In this document: positions 11,158-21,999 of the stretch, piece by piece | Layout of the letters: the number at the start of each line of letters is the position of its first letter | Position numbering within the stretch: the stretch's first letter is position 1 | NCBI RefSeq assembly: GCF_000699445.3 | Contig: NC_067197.1 | Coordinates: 496,001-560,000 of the forward strand | Direction of reading: 5' to 3' | DNA from: Schistosoma haematobium | Lineage: Eukaryota > Platyhelminthes > Trematoda > Strigeidida > Schistosomatidae | DNA: 64,000 bases | Position numbers and translations under genes: made by a program | Notes under the pieces: generated by a model | Seen by the model: only the letters and a program-made list of their open reading frames with translations | What the model was told of the DNA's origin: nothing | The model's database searches: none

Positions 11158-11909
11158 ACGGTCATTGGGAATTCTTACTGCACACGCTCTTATGTGCTAC
11201 AAATCATTCAGTTCCTCAAACGGTTCCCAAAAGCTGCAAGCCACCTACAGTAATCAAGAACCGTACCCTTCGCCTTCTAAGCCGCAAACGACACTGTTGG
11301 GCAGAATACAAACAAACCGACAACGACGGAGCGTACAGGCAATATAAACATATAAGGAACACATGCACGAAGGCTATAGGAGAAGACAGGCTTCAGTACC
11401 AGACAAAGATTATGGACAAATTTGCCTCTAACCCTAGAAGCCTATTCCGTTATGCAGCCTCTCTTCGTCAAGCCAAAACAGGAGTTTCTCAACTGGTAGG
11501 TCTTAACGGCCCGACCAACAACGATGGCGACGCCGCTAGCCTTCTGGCGGCACATTACTCTCAAACATTTCAACCAGCGGACATCAACTTTACTGACGAC
11601 AGTTTCATCTGCAATTCCACAGGACTTTCTGAAGTGGACCTACGGGCTGAAGTGGTGGTCCGGAAATTGCAGCACATGAGACTAGATACTTCTCCTGGCC
11701 CGGATATGGTTCATCCTGCGATACTGAGGGAGGCAGCCTCAATCCTGGCAACGCCGCATAGCGTGATGTTTTCACACTCGCTAAGTCGAAGCAAATTGGA
11801 AAATTGGCTCACATCACACCAATTTTCAAAGGAGGTCGACACAGCGAACCTTCAAGTTGCTGACCGGTGGCTCTTCTCTCCATACCCTCAAAAATCATGG
11901 AGTCCTTGA
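11130..11909 (+). pseudogene. LINE endonuclease-RT linker and RT N-terminus (copy A)
   Basis: A 259-codon frame with the linker and first RT blocks, including LDTSPGPDMVHPAILREA (the G-D region preceding RT motif 1). It aligns with 49812-50318 on the - strand. It loses the RT frame after the KLENWLTSH region. The sequence resumes in another frame at 11867. Confidence 0.7.
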
Positions 11910-12622
11910 TATGCGACAGTAAAAATGACTATCTACTGTCCTTAAATTTCTGCTCACCCCAACAGCATGGTTTCAGGAAGGGTTGCTCTTGTATCACCAA
12001 CATGCTGACTGCGGTGGACATATGGACAAGCATCCTTGATCACAAGGGGAAGGTTGATATCATCTACCTAGATTTCTCACAAGCTTTTGATAAGATTAGC
12101 CGTGCATGTCTTATCAATAAGCTCATACGATTGGGTATCAGACAGCCTCTAATCGATTGGCTCACTTTATACCTGGAAAATCGACATTTTAAGGTTAGGG
12201 TTAATTTCACGTTATCTCAGGCTATGGAATATCCTAGTGAGGTCCCCCATGGCTCGCTACTAAGACCTATTCTTTTCTTGGTTTATATAAATGATCTTCC
12301 TCAACAGGTAACGTCAGACTTATTACTTTTTGCCGACGACGTGAAACTTTGGAGAGAGATACGCAGCCAAGACGATATACAGGCACTTCAAGAGGATCTG
12401 ACTCGACTTCAAAGTTGGGCAGACGATAACGTACTTTCCTTTAACACTTCAACGTGTAAAGTAGTTCATCTGCGACATGTCGCAGACTACAGTTATAACT
12501 TGGGTAACTCCTCTCTAGTAGTATCCCAAGTCGAAAAAAAGTTAGGAGTCCTGGTGCCCCATAATTTAAAGTCTTACGCCAACTATGAAAAAATGCTTTC
12601 CGAGCAAACCTTGCACTGGTAA
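11867..12622 (+). pseudogene. LINE reverse transcriptase core (copy A)
   Basis: A 251-codon frame with QQHGFRKGCSC, then IIYLDFSQAFDKI (catalytic Asp), a degraded GVPQGS motif reading EVPHGSLLRP, and LLFADDVKLW with the FADD catalytic pair. CR1-type RTs copy element RNA at a nicked target. The eroded PQG motif and the frameshift after 12622 make it inactive. The frame continues as fragments ([13 protein letters not shown]) to about 12920. Confidence 0.8.
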
Positions 12623-13108
12623 CGTTGAAGCGCATTTTTGGACAGTTTGACGGACGAACTTTCCACACAATCTTCAACAGTTTCATCCGTCCCCATTTAT
12701 AGTGCGGAAACATAGTACTCACCCCCTCATTCCAAAAGGATAAGGACACCCTAGAGCGTATCCAACGGCGAGCCACGAAATCAGTTCGAGGACTCAAATT
12801 TAAACCTTACGAAGAGCACCTCCATTCACTAGTCCTTTACCCATTGGAGTATAGGCGTCTTAGGGGTGACCTTTTAATGGCTTACAGCATCCTTAACACT
12901 TCTGGACATCCTCTTAAACACCTTAAGCAGGCAGCTTGATATATTCTTAAGGACTAAGTATAGTATCGCACTATGATTAATTAATTTCTTTTCCTGTTTT
13001 ATTGTTAACATACCTAGGTTCCTGCCTGGAGGATTTGGTGATCGCGTGCTTCTAGACACGGAAGCCTGTTAAGCGAAAGCTTCTTCTATTCCGTACACAA
13101 CCATTTGT

Positions 13109-14849
13109 GAACATATTTTGATTGATTCGTGAAGACATTTGCAAACATTACACTCTATTTGGACATATCTACCAGTTGCCATTTGAGATCAATGCTCATC
13201 ATGTGAACCAAGAGACGGGTGTACCATCGAAAATAACGTTAGTGAGAATGAAGCTACATGAATCGATGTTAATTTTCTCGAAAACAAGTATTAAAAATGT
13301 TACTAGAAAGTGGTGAACGCCTACAAAGTACAAAACAGTCCCTCAAATGAAGGTAGGATATAAGATATATTTAAACCAATATGTTCAGTAACGTAAATCT
13401 TGGCAATTACTTTTCAAGCTAAATGCTTTTTGAAGCAGTGGACTTGATGATGACCATGTTCGACCTGCTAGAAAAGCTTCTACCTAAAGAGTGTCGCTTG
13501 GGAAATATATTTCAGGACCATGTTTCTCTATTCATCGAATGCTTCTGCTGTGACGATCTCCAGCTTCGAGAGCTTTATATGGGATTTGAATATATCTTCT
13601 ACCTATTCATCCCTAAGTTTCATAGTTTTCCTGTGAACATCTTGATAGAAGCGGATAGGACACACGTACTGACAATTTTTCATATCCAAATGTATATTGA
13701 TCATTTTTGCCATTAGTTGATAAAAAATGTTTAAACCATCAACGGAAATTATTTATTTATGATATCTGATAGAACGGTTGCTTGACATAACAAGGTGTAT
13801 ACTGAACGTGTTATTTGTGCTGTATTAACCATAATGTGTGAGTTTATGTACTCACAAGAGGGAAATGACAACGACTTGATGTTATCTTATGGTGTACGAG
13901 GACAGTGATGGGGATAATTAAATGTATTTGATTACAGAATTACAGAACGTCTTCGTAAAACCTGAGATCTATACAGTAAGTAATTCATTTGCAAAATGTT
14001 AATCAATCATCTCAGACTTCATTGTTTTTTCATCTCCATATCAATTTTCTGTTCTCGTTTTCTTTTCCTTGGTCTTCTTAACCTTCTGCCTCCAGGCACA
14101 TCACTTTCGACTGATGATAAATACTACTTATATATCTATCGACATCAGTAGTACACACCACAATATAACCAACTTCAGATTGAAAACTGTAACCTGCCGA
14201 CTGAACTTGCTAATCTCTCCTCTAGTAAAGTATGTAGCTCTTACCATATTAATAATCTGAAACGAGCATAAGATTGAAGAAATTTTTCGGCTAGTAGTAG
14301 TAGATTACAATCATACTAGCTCGTGTTGCTGGAGTGAAGTATGGTTAGAGCCTCCAGATAAGAGAATGCAGTAACGAGGAACGATGAGTTGCGTCATGTA
14401 ACAAGGTGAAATGAGTTTAAATGATGTCAAGGAAGTCGAAGTTAGAATAAAGAAGGTTGTTCACTAGGATGGAAAGTATGCCAAGAGAGGAAACGTTAAT
14501 ACCTATATCTTGTGATGTCGGATTTTTTAAATTTTTTCTCACCAGACGCCAGCCACTAGGTCTTAATGCATAGATCCAAGTTAGCCTGTTACAGATTGTC
14601 TCAATAGAATAGTTAATCCAGCATAAAAACTGAAAAAAACGAGTCACAATAGTGAGCGTAAAAGAATAACCTCAGTGTCGCTGATTGGTTGCCTCGTTCT
14701 CAATCATAAGGAGTCTGATACGAAAGAACACTTCTGTCCCACTAACATGGGTGGATTAAAGCTGTAACGGTAAATAAATTCCCAAAATAAATAGCTCTGT
14801 AAGTGTTCGACATTGGATGCTGACCACATTAGTTTTAATGGACTTTTCA
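13109..14849. other. Noncoding stretch
   Basis: No recognised gene. A 97-codon frame at 13423-13716 has ordinary composition but no identifiable motif. Other frames are short. Confidence 0.4.
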
Positions 14850-15111
14850 TGCCTTAAGGTAACCCTCGTGCTATTGATAGAAGAAACCAGACAAGTAGTG
14901 AATAGGTCTTTATTTCGATTTTAGCGCAGTCACAGTTGAACATGGGATTATCTGTTCAGACAAACAAAGGCTCTCAACATTCAATATAGGATAATAGGGA
15001 ATATAACGCTTATACAAAATAAGGAAGTGAATGAATACTTGAACAATACTGTTTTGGCATATGCTTTGTTGTTTGGGGTCAACTCTTAACCAACCAACCT
15101 AAGCTGTTACA
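14850..15111 (-). repeat. 3' LTR of Gypsy element
   Basis: On the - strand it starts TGTAACAGCTTAGG and ends CTTAAGGCA; the true 3' end may include about 4 further bases (TGAAA-like). It carries an AATAAA signal (complement at about 14908-14914). Nearly identical to 21221-21482 and to the solo copy at 48523-48783. Confidence 0.85.
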
Positions 15112-15830
15112 TTAGCTTCACCCTAGAATCGACTTCCGTAGGAACGTCGGTTCGATTAACCTATCTATCGAAAACACAGTTCTATTTCTCATCCCAAGGG
15201 AAAATTATCAACTCGCTCACTATTTGACTTACAATCAGTGACGACTAACGCTGTCAACGATAGTCCATGGATGTCTCTTCATTTACTAGCTTGTCATCTT
15301 ACTTTGTAGCATGTGATCTCTTCTACAACTATCACTGACGGTTTGCTGCGTGCTTTCAAGAGAAAGTGTGAGGATGTGGAATAAGAATATCTGAGGAAGT
15401 GCCGCGAGCGGGCTACCCAACACCATATTGGTGAGGTGCGATTTTTCCATACTCAGACCGGCTATCAGGTGTTTACTCACCTGCCCCTTGAGTCGCCCTC
15501 AAGTAAAAAGTAAAGAAGAATCTACTTCAAAGGTAATGGTGAAAACCAATCAAACCTGAAGAACTGCTCCACTGCCTGCATAAAAATAATAAGATACAAA
15601 ATGGAAATACATAAATATGATTGATAATTGTTCGGTTCCACGTAAGTGATTGACCTCCAGAACGGATTGGTATTCTGGAAGGAAATAGACATAGTGTAGC
15701 CATCTCGTGTACGAAAAAGTATGAAAACAAAAAAACTTTTTTATAATGCATATATGTAAAAGTGTGTAGATTATGAGGATCAAGTACAGTTGTGTCAAAT
15801 ACTCTTTTCTGGTTTGATCTAAGTATGTAT
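15112..15830. other. Extra DNA inside Gypsy element, unassigned
   Basis: Lies between the 3' LTR and the candidate LTR at 15831. No coding signal. The patch at 15280-15500 is less AT-rich and may be an unrecognised repeat. A polypurine tract before the 3' LTR was not convincing. Confidence 0.4.
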
Positions 15831-16251
15831 TGTAGTGTCAGTCATTATTTTAAGCCCATATATCTTATATTCTAGTTTTCGGACATTCCATTTTATTCAT
15901 TCTACTTCAGTCATATTTTGACCTTGTCAATTATTCGCTTATTAGTCTTGACTGTTTTTATATATGAGCGTATATGTGTGTACACTTCATATCCCATGAC
16001 TCATCACATGTTTGTAGTTTATTTTTGTCTGACTATAAATACTGAGTAACGCTTGATGAAAATGGAGTCGGCTTCCCAGCCATCTTCCATACGTGTGGTT
16101 TTGCTTTGCTGTGCTTCATTCACTTCATGTACGAAATATATGTATTCTCAAGTCAATTCTCGTTATTCGACTTATTTAATTCCGTTATTGGATAACGCGA
16201 TTTAAGTCGACAATGATATACGAGAATAAGGCGACAGCAAACACTCGTACA
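15831..16251 (+). mobile_element. Candidate LTR of a second LTR retrotransposon
   Basis: Starts TGTAGTGTCAGTC and ends ACACTCGTACA (421 bp, TG...CA). It contains a TATA-box-like TATAAATA at 16034-16041. Downstream, ttctaaattggagtcag resembles a short spacer plus primer-binding site, then a short ATG-containing gag-like stretch that soon stops. No second copy lies in the window, so the boundaries are inferred from signals alone. It could explain part of the extra DNA inside the Gypsy element. Confidence 0.35.
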
Positions 16252-16424
16252 TTCTAAATTGGAGTCAGAACAAAGGGCCACCAAAGTATGATATATTGAA
16301 GCAATATTTCGTCAATTCATCCAAGTAACGAATTTGTCTGCACCTGAGAAGTGTGTAAGTCCTATTACTTATTGGTATTATGAGTGATTAGTCGGTAAAA
16401 GGAAAAATTGCAGTCATTCCCCCG

Positions 16425-16640
16425 TGGTTTGATGTGGTCTAATGGCTAGGCACACGGTCTAGCATTCGGGAGGGCAGAGGTTCGAGTGCATAGGGCCCGC
16501 GTTTTTGTTCACCAAAACCCCTTCAATACGATGTTTGTTGGCCATAAGTTGCTCAGATATGAGAGAAAGATAACAGGAGGATGGATTGATATGTCAAAGT
16601 GCCATATTGGAACAGTACAAGTTCTTTGTTCGTATTAATA
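16425..16640 (+). repeat. tRNA-derived SINE-like repeat
   Basis: A-box TGGTCTAATGGCTAGGC at 16434-16450 and B-box GAGGTTCGAGTGC at 16476-16488, spaced as in tRNA genes, followed by a non-tRNA body. The acceptor ends do not pair, so this is a SINE head and not a functional tRNA. It lies inside the Gypsy element's extra DNA. Confidence 0.55.
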
Positions 16641-17562
16641 ATAATACTATAGAGAAACTACAAGTTTGGTAGATTTCCATTTTATGTTATAATTAAACCA
16701 ACGAGAAGAAAAAGTATATATATAAGCTATTGACATAACATGTCTTTTTTATAACGCTAGTGTTAAGTTCCAGGATTTTGTATGGACCACTAATAATAAT
16801 TGGTTTAAAGTTAACATAGCCACGATAGTCATATCGTCAGTTCAATGTTATGATTACTTAACAGTTCCTTTATAAGTTGTGTTTAAAATTAGGTATGTGG
16901 AATCAACGCGGCTAACATAGTAACCTTACAGTAACGTACTGTACTATATCTTCACGGTTATTGATTCTTAAATGTCAGAAATTAAGAAAAAATCTGAATA
17001 TTGCCAATAAAGATGGGTTATATGATCACACTAAAAAGCATGCAGGAAAACTGGTTAATTCATTACGTAAGTTTCCTAAACATGAAAAAAAGATGATGAG
17101 AACTTTATTAAGTACTTGACCATGGTTTAATCCAAAATGTTTTGTCTAGAAAACCACTAATTAATAGTAGTATTAATCGTATCAAGCTACTAAACATATC
17201 TTCGACCGGAAACTTTTAGTAGTTCATATGGTATATATGTATAGCCAGTCTACGTGAAAAATGTATATAGATATATAAAAAGTACAGCCAACATAGTTAA
17301 TTAACCAGAAAAAGAAATTAGAAAACTCGCCTGGGTTGCTTTTTGAATTCGTTGTATTTGCCAGTGTTAGTTGTATGAGTTTTATTAAAATCCTCAGCCA
17401 TCGTTTCGGAATACCTAGCTTATGTGTCCAGCATTTAAAAAAATATTTAACATAACACGTATATATCAAAGGTAAAAGGTCTGGGGAGTTGTACGTGAGG
17501 CGGAATGAGGAAAAAATTATTTTAAAGTAGATGCAGGGTCTGATTAGCTACGTGGTTAGATT
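16641..17562. other. Unassigned AT-rich DNA inside Gypsy element
   Basis: No genes seen. The coding part of the element resumes at 17563. Confidence 0.4.
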
Positions 17563-17802
17563 CTATCCTGCAGCCGAAACTGTCAACACCCTAGGCTGAC
17601 TAATTGGATGTGCCCAGCGAACCGTTTTAAACATTTGTAAAGATTTATCATTTTCACATTTTGATTTCGTAATGGATATGTCAGTTAAACGATCTAACAA
17701 CACGTATGGTGGTTTATGATCTAGATAAGCCGGCTTTAGCCTATCAATTCTTACTGTGTCGATGTTTCCATGTTTTTCTATCACGAAATATTTAGATTTC
17801 AT
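17563..17802 (-). pseudogene. Integrase C-terminal domain (Gypsy)
   Basis: The frame reads ...SKYFVIEKHGNIDTVRIDRL then KPAYLD, the standard C-terminal fold of CsRn1/Gypsy integrases (FEGPFKVV...RLKPA). It begins in a frame different from the upstream integrase because of a deletion around 17800-17890. The protein ends shortly after, as in the family. Confidence 0.7.
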
Positions 17803-18896
17803 TGAGACGACTTTGAAAGGACCTTCAAATGGAGAGCTAAGTGATGCTTTGAGTGAGATGTAAGGGCGCTTTTTAGCTGACAGTGAAAACGTTCTACCAT
17901 CCCATCAGCCTGAGAATGATATGTAGTGCAGCGCATCCTATTGGAGCCTAGAAGTTTAGCCAAGTTATTAAATAGTTCGGATTCAAATCGCGTTCCTCTA
18001 TCCGTCGTTATTGTTATGGGCGTACCGAAAATGGTTACCCAGTTCTGTATGAAATCCTTGGCTACTGTTTCCGCTGTGATGTCCGCTATCGGGATGGCTA
18101 TAGGGAATCTGGTAAATCGATCTATGCATGTAAAAAGATAATTAAAACCGTTTGAACGTGGTAAAGGACCTACCAAGTCGATATGCGCATGGGCAAAACG
18201 TGCATCTGGTTGCGAGAAAACACCTATGGGTGAATTTGTGTTACGATTAATCTCTGATTGTTGGCATGCTGAACACTCTCTAACCCATTTGTGTACATCC
18301 TTCTGTAAATTCGGCCATATATATCTGGCATTGATTAGTTTTGTTGAAGCTTTTGCGCCAGGATGAGACAAAGAATGAAAGTTATTATATATCAACTTTC
18401 GCATACTTTTGGGAACGAAAGGTCGCGGCATTGCCTTAGTCGTGTCACAGTAAATTAGAATACCATCGATAGGTGATGGGAATTGTTTTAAATTAAGACT
18501 TGAATTGTTTGTTTTAAGTAGGTTTTGCAATTCTAGATCCTGCTCTTGTTCGTGTCTCAAAGTCTCGAAGTTTACTGTAGACTGCTGTAGCACGTTCATT
18601 TCTAGTCTAGATAAAGCATCTGCCGCCTGATTGTCCTGACCTTTGACATGTCGGATATCACTTGTGAACTGTGATATATAGTCAAGGTGTCGAACTCCTC
18701 GAGGTGAGTATTTATCAGCTCTCGCTTTTAGTGCATTTGTTAGTGGTTTGTGATCCGTAAAGCCTATAAATTCCCTGCCTTCCAACATGTGTCGGAAGTG
18801 TTTAATGGTTAGGTAGGTTGCAAGAATTTCTCGCCCGAAGGTAGAATACCTTGTCTCTGCTGGAGTGGGTTCTTTCGAGAAGAAAACAATCGGTTT
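17799..18896 (-). pseudogene. RNase H and integrase catalytic core (Gypsy)
   Basis: Directly after the TGA at 18897 the same frame continues: RNase H (TRYSTFGREILA, then FTDHKPL with its catalytic Asp), an HHCC zinc region (LSHPG...ARYIWP...CSACQQ) and the DDE core, with HIDLVGPL, TTDRGTRFESEL and DGMVERFH supplying Asp, Asp and Glu. Integrase would insert the cDNA copy. After ERFHCQLKSALT the sequence jumps to the C-terminal domain, so roughly 80-100 residues are missing with a frameshift. Confidence 0.8.
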
Positions 18897-19784
18897 TCAG
18901 GCGTTTTTAGCCAGTTGGTTAAGGGTACCGCCTACTGCTTGGTCTAAAGCATCCACCATCAAAGCAAATGGGGAAAGAGAATTCGGATACATCAACGTAG
19001 TTGCTTGAGCTAATTTATCTTTAGGCTGTTTAATAGCTTCGATGGCGTCAGAAGACGGTTTGAAATCTTTTGGTTTTCCTTTGAGTGAATCTGACAAAGG
19101 TCGCATTAATTGTGCACAACCTGGTATGAATCTGCGATAAAAGTTAATTAGACCGAGAAAACTCCTCAGTTGTGTTAGCAAACTAGGTATGGGGTGTTGT
19201 TTGGTGGTTTCCACTTCTTTGATCGGTTTAATCCCTTCTGGGCTTATTGTGTGGCCGAGAAATTTTAAATTTTGAACACCGAAAACACACTTACTTTGAT
19301 GTATGTTTATTCCATGTTCATCCAGTCTTTTCAACACTGCTTGTACATGCTGTTCGTGTGATTGCAAATCGGGGCTGGCAATTAACAAGTCGTCTATATA
19401 CCCCTGCGCAAATGGCATATCTCGAAGTAGGTTATCTATGAATCTTTGAAATGTCTGTGCCGCATTTCTCAGGCCGAATGGCATGCGTACAAACTCGAAT
19501 AAGCCAAAGGGTGTAGTAATAGCTGTCTTGGGAATATCTTCATCAGCCACCGGGATATTGTGATATGCCCTGACTAAATCAATTTTAGTGAATATGTTCA
19601 TACCCTGTAAACCGTTTGTGAAATCTTGGATATGCGGTATTGGGTATCTGTCTGGTACGGTTTGACGGTTGAGGGCTCTGTAGTCCCCGCACGGTCGCCA
19701 GTCACCTTCATTCTTCTTTGGGACCATATGCAAAGGGGATGCCCATTGACTATCAGAGGGACGGATAATACCCAATTGTAGCAT
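18897..19784 (-). pseudogene. Gypsy reverse transcriptase
   Basis: RT motifs run in order: [33 protein letters not shown] (catalytic Asp), [26 protein letters not shown] (YIDD catalytic box) and LKFLGH, then the RNase H start [14 protein letters not shown]. The frame terminates at TGA 18897-18899, probably a mutated Trp codon, and reopens immediately. The usual N-terminal RT region is missing: the sequence 5' of [14 protein letters not shown] abuts the protease end. Confidence 0.85.
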
Positions 19785-19800
19785 ATAATCAAACTCGGCC

Positions 19801-20121
19801 CTAATACGAAGTTTCTTTTAGTGTTAATCGCCGTTTCTTGGTGTCAACTAGAAATTCGTATCTCTCTAGAAAGTCCATCCCCAGTATTGCCAGATCTAAG
19901 TCGGCTACCGTGAAAACCCAAGGGAATTGCCTCCTGAACCCCAAATCTAGGGTTAAAGTTTTCTGCCCAAATGTCGCGATTTTAGTTTTATTTGCAGCTT
20001 GAAGTGTAATTGATGATGTTTCTCGACTAATCTCAGTTTTATTTTGAGGGATGATGCTAAGAGCAGCGCCAGTATCCACCAAGAAATTCAAGCCAGAGTT
20101 TCTGTCTCTAACATAAAACAA
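19801..20121 (-). pseudogene. Gypsy aspartic protease
   Basis: Contains FLVDTGAALSIIP (DTGA catalytic motif) and the C-terminal flap-side LAILGMDFLERY, giving a complete retropepsin-like unit of about 100 residues. It lies in a different frame from gag, consistent with frameshift expression, and the frame is open above the internal Met. It ends at an in-frame stop created where the linker to RT has been deleted. Confidence 0.8.
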
Positions 20122-20168
20122 GCGACTGTTTAGGCGCTCCTCCTCAGACGTGGCGACCTGGGGAAGGA

Positions 20169-21014
20169 TTACTCGTTTCCCGCTGTCTTAGAATTATGCT
20201 TAGGCCAGGTGCATGGTTGCATGCACTTGGTTGAGTTGACACCAAACTTCCAGTGGTACCAACAAAGCTGCCCAGATTGTCTGGACATCTGTGACCTGTT
20301 TTGTGGCATGGATCGTGGTCGTTGTGGTGACCTGCTCATGTTTCTATGACCCATTTGCATTCTGGTGACAGCCTCAGTGAGACTTTTAACACTCTCAATG
20401 AGTCCTTCTATGACCGGGTCTTTTAGTGATTCTACTTTTTGTGTGTGATTTATTGTGCCTGATCCAGTTGGAGAACCTCTTTCCATTATTCTATCGGCTA
20501 TACGCGCTAAACGAGATAATGAGGTTTCAGGATCTTGTGCATCCAAACAGTGTTGGACGTAGCATAGGAGAGCTTGTATCCATCCTTGTTTTAGGACTGC
20601 TTCACCCACTGTGTTATCACCCACTAAGACTTGGAGGTGACGTGAAAACTGTGACGGCGACCGATCACCTAGTGTTTCACCTAGAAAAAGTCTTTGGATT
20701 CTTTGACTATTTGATAATGATAAACGGTTCATTATATCTCGTCTTAAGATGGTGTATGGTTGTGGTGATGGTGGACTCAAAATCAAGTCACGGACTTCTT
20801 TGGCGACTGAAGAAGGAAATATAGAACACAAGTCTCTATAGCGAATTCCTTCAGATTTGATATTGTGTCTCGTGAAATAATGCTCTAGTTGAGCAAACCA
20901 CAACTCAGGATCACTACGATCAAATTCTGGAAGTCGGGATTTCGTAGTCATAACAGTGTCTATCTCCACTGGTGACAAATCCTCCAGATTATGGGTTTCT
21001 ATTGAGTCTGACAT
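20169..21014 (-). CDS. Gypsy Gag protein (CHCC type)
   Basis: An intact 281-codon frame. It starts MSDSIETHNLEDLSPVEIDT, with a capsid-like region (PEFDRSDPELWFAQLEHYF) typical of CsRn1/Boudicca-lineage Gag, and ends with LCWYHWKFGVNSTKCMQPC. The spacing C-x2-H-x(9/10)-C-x3-C replaces the usual CCHC knuckle, a trait reported for this lineage. Gag would package the RNA. This is the least damaged gene of the element. The start lies ~200 bp inside the 5' LTR. Confidence 0.85.
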   Translation of the reverse strand: MSDSIETHNLEDLSPVEIDTVMTTKSRLPEFDRSDPELWFAQLEHYFTRHNIKSEGIRYRDLCSIFPSSVAKEVRDLILSPPSPQPYTILRRDIMNRLSLSNSQRIQRLFLGETLGDRSPSQFSRHLQVLVGDNTVGEAVLKQGWIQALLCYVQHCLDAQDPETSLSRLARIADRIMERGSPTGSGTINHTQKVESLKDPVIEGLIESVKSLTEAVTRMQMGHRNMSRSPQRPRSMPQNRSQMSRQSGQLCWYHWKFGVNSTKCMQPCTWPKHNSKTAGNE

Positions 21015-21220
21015 GGGGTATGTGACAAATATAGCAATAAAGTTAGCACGAAAAATGGTTACTATAACACGAATAACTTGAGATAATGCGGAATAAACTA
21101 GTTATATACTCAACTTAGTTTACGGATAATCAGGTCTACTTTTACGATTGAGTACAAAAAATGTAATATTAATAACAAAAATGAGGTTAAATTTGTGTTC
21201 AAAAGGGCTCACCAATTTCG

Positions 21221-21482
21221 TGCCTAAAGGTAACCCTCGTGCTATTGATAGAAGAAACCAGACAAGTAGTGAATAGGTCTTTATTTCGATCTTAACGCAG
21301 TCACAGTTGAACGTGGGATTATCTGTTCAGACAAACAAAGGCTCTCAACATTCAATATAGGATAATAGGGAATATAACGCTTATACAAAATAAGGAAGTG
21401 AATGAATACTTGAACAATACTGTTTTGGCATATGCTTTGTTGTTTGGGGTCAGCTCTTAACCAACCAACCTAAGCTGTTACA
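21221..21482 (-). repeat. 5' LTR of Gypsy element
   Basis: On the - strand it starts TGTAACAGCTTAGG and ends CTTTAGGCA, followed by cgaaat and the candidate primer-binding site TTGGTGAGCCC. It differs from the 3' LTR at only a few positions by eye, so the insertion is not very old despite the broken genes. Confidence 0.85.
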
Positions 21483-21999
21483 GATTTCCACATTTTCTGT
21501 ACTTTGGTTGGGATATGTTCAGAGAAGTAAAAACTATGTGAGCAGTGCTGTGACTACCCTATCTATAATATCTTACATGGGAGTCACGTCATAGTCTTTA
21601 CTATCTCTTCGTGACAACCAGCAATATGACGTTTAGCGCTTTAAAAGAACATACTTGGTTTGTGGATAGAATAATACATTTGATGTGAACAGGAATACGT
21701 TACACAGTGACCGCAACTGCATGGCTGAGCCATGTCATTTAGATTACTTTCCCCGCTTACTCCCGTCCTCAGTGTTACATGTTGAGTGTGAATCTTTTCA
21801 ATGATTATAGGTTCAGCTTCAGAATCGTGTGGTTAAGAACCTATGTCACTATGACCCCATTTAGGATATTTCATCCAAGCAGCTAGTCCATGACTCGCTA
21901 AATATGCCCTCACACTCGAGAATGTTCAGTGTTGGAGGACTAAGTCGGAGACGAGTTCTTCCGAATTCCCCCACAATGTTTAGTTAAGGCTCTTAAACG
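21483..21999. other. Noncoding stretch
   Basis: No gene recognised between the Gypsy 5' LTR and the LINE fragment. Confidence 0.4.

Larger units (their letters stand above)
10825..13108 (+). mobile_element. CR1-type LINE, 5'-truncated (copy A)
   Basis: Runs from the middle of the endonuclease domain through reverse transcriptase to a 3' UTR ending near ttctattccgtacacaacca. The sequence is close to the - strand element at 48330-52900. Several frameshifts break the protein. Near 12925 the C-terminal codons jump straight to the 3' UTR (cttgatatattcttaagga), so a stretch present in copies B and D is deleted. 5' truncation and a shared 3' end are typical of target-primed LINE insertion. Confidence 0.8.
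14850..21482 (-). mobile_element. Defective Gypsy/CsRn1-lineage LTR retrotransposon
   Basis: Two same-orientation ~262-bp LTRs (14850-15111 and 21221-21482) flank gag, protease, RT, RNase H and integrase in Gypsy order on the - strand. The gag knuckle is of CHCC type, reported for the CsRn1/Kabuki/Boudicca lineage. Just inside the 5' LTR the - strand reads TTGGTGAGCCC, a primer-binding-site candidate for a tRNA ending GGGCTCACCA. Lesions: a deletion joining protease to mid-RT with frameshift, a TGA at 18897-18899, and a deletion with frameshift in integrase. About 2.4 kb of unrelated DNA (15112-17540) separates integrase from the 3' LTR. No target-site duplication was found. Confidence 0.85.

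Noticed and set aside
13423..13716. 97-codon frame MLFEAVDLMM...
   Set aside because: No recognisable domain, splice context or duplicate; length is possible by chance in 64 kb.
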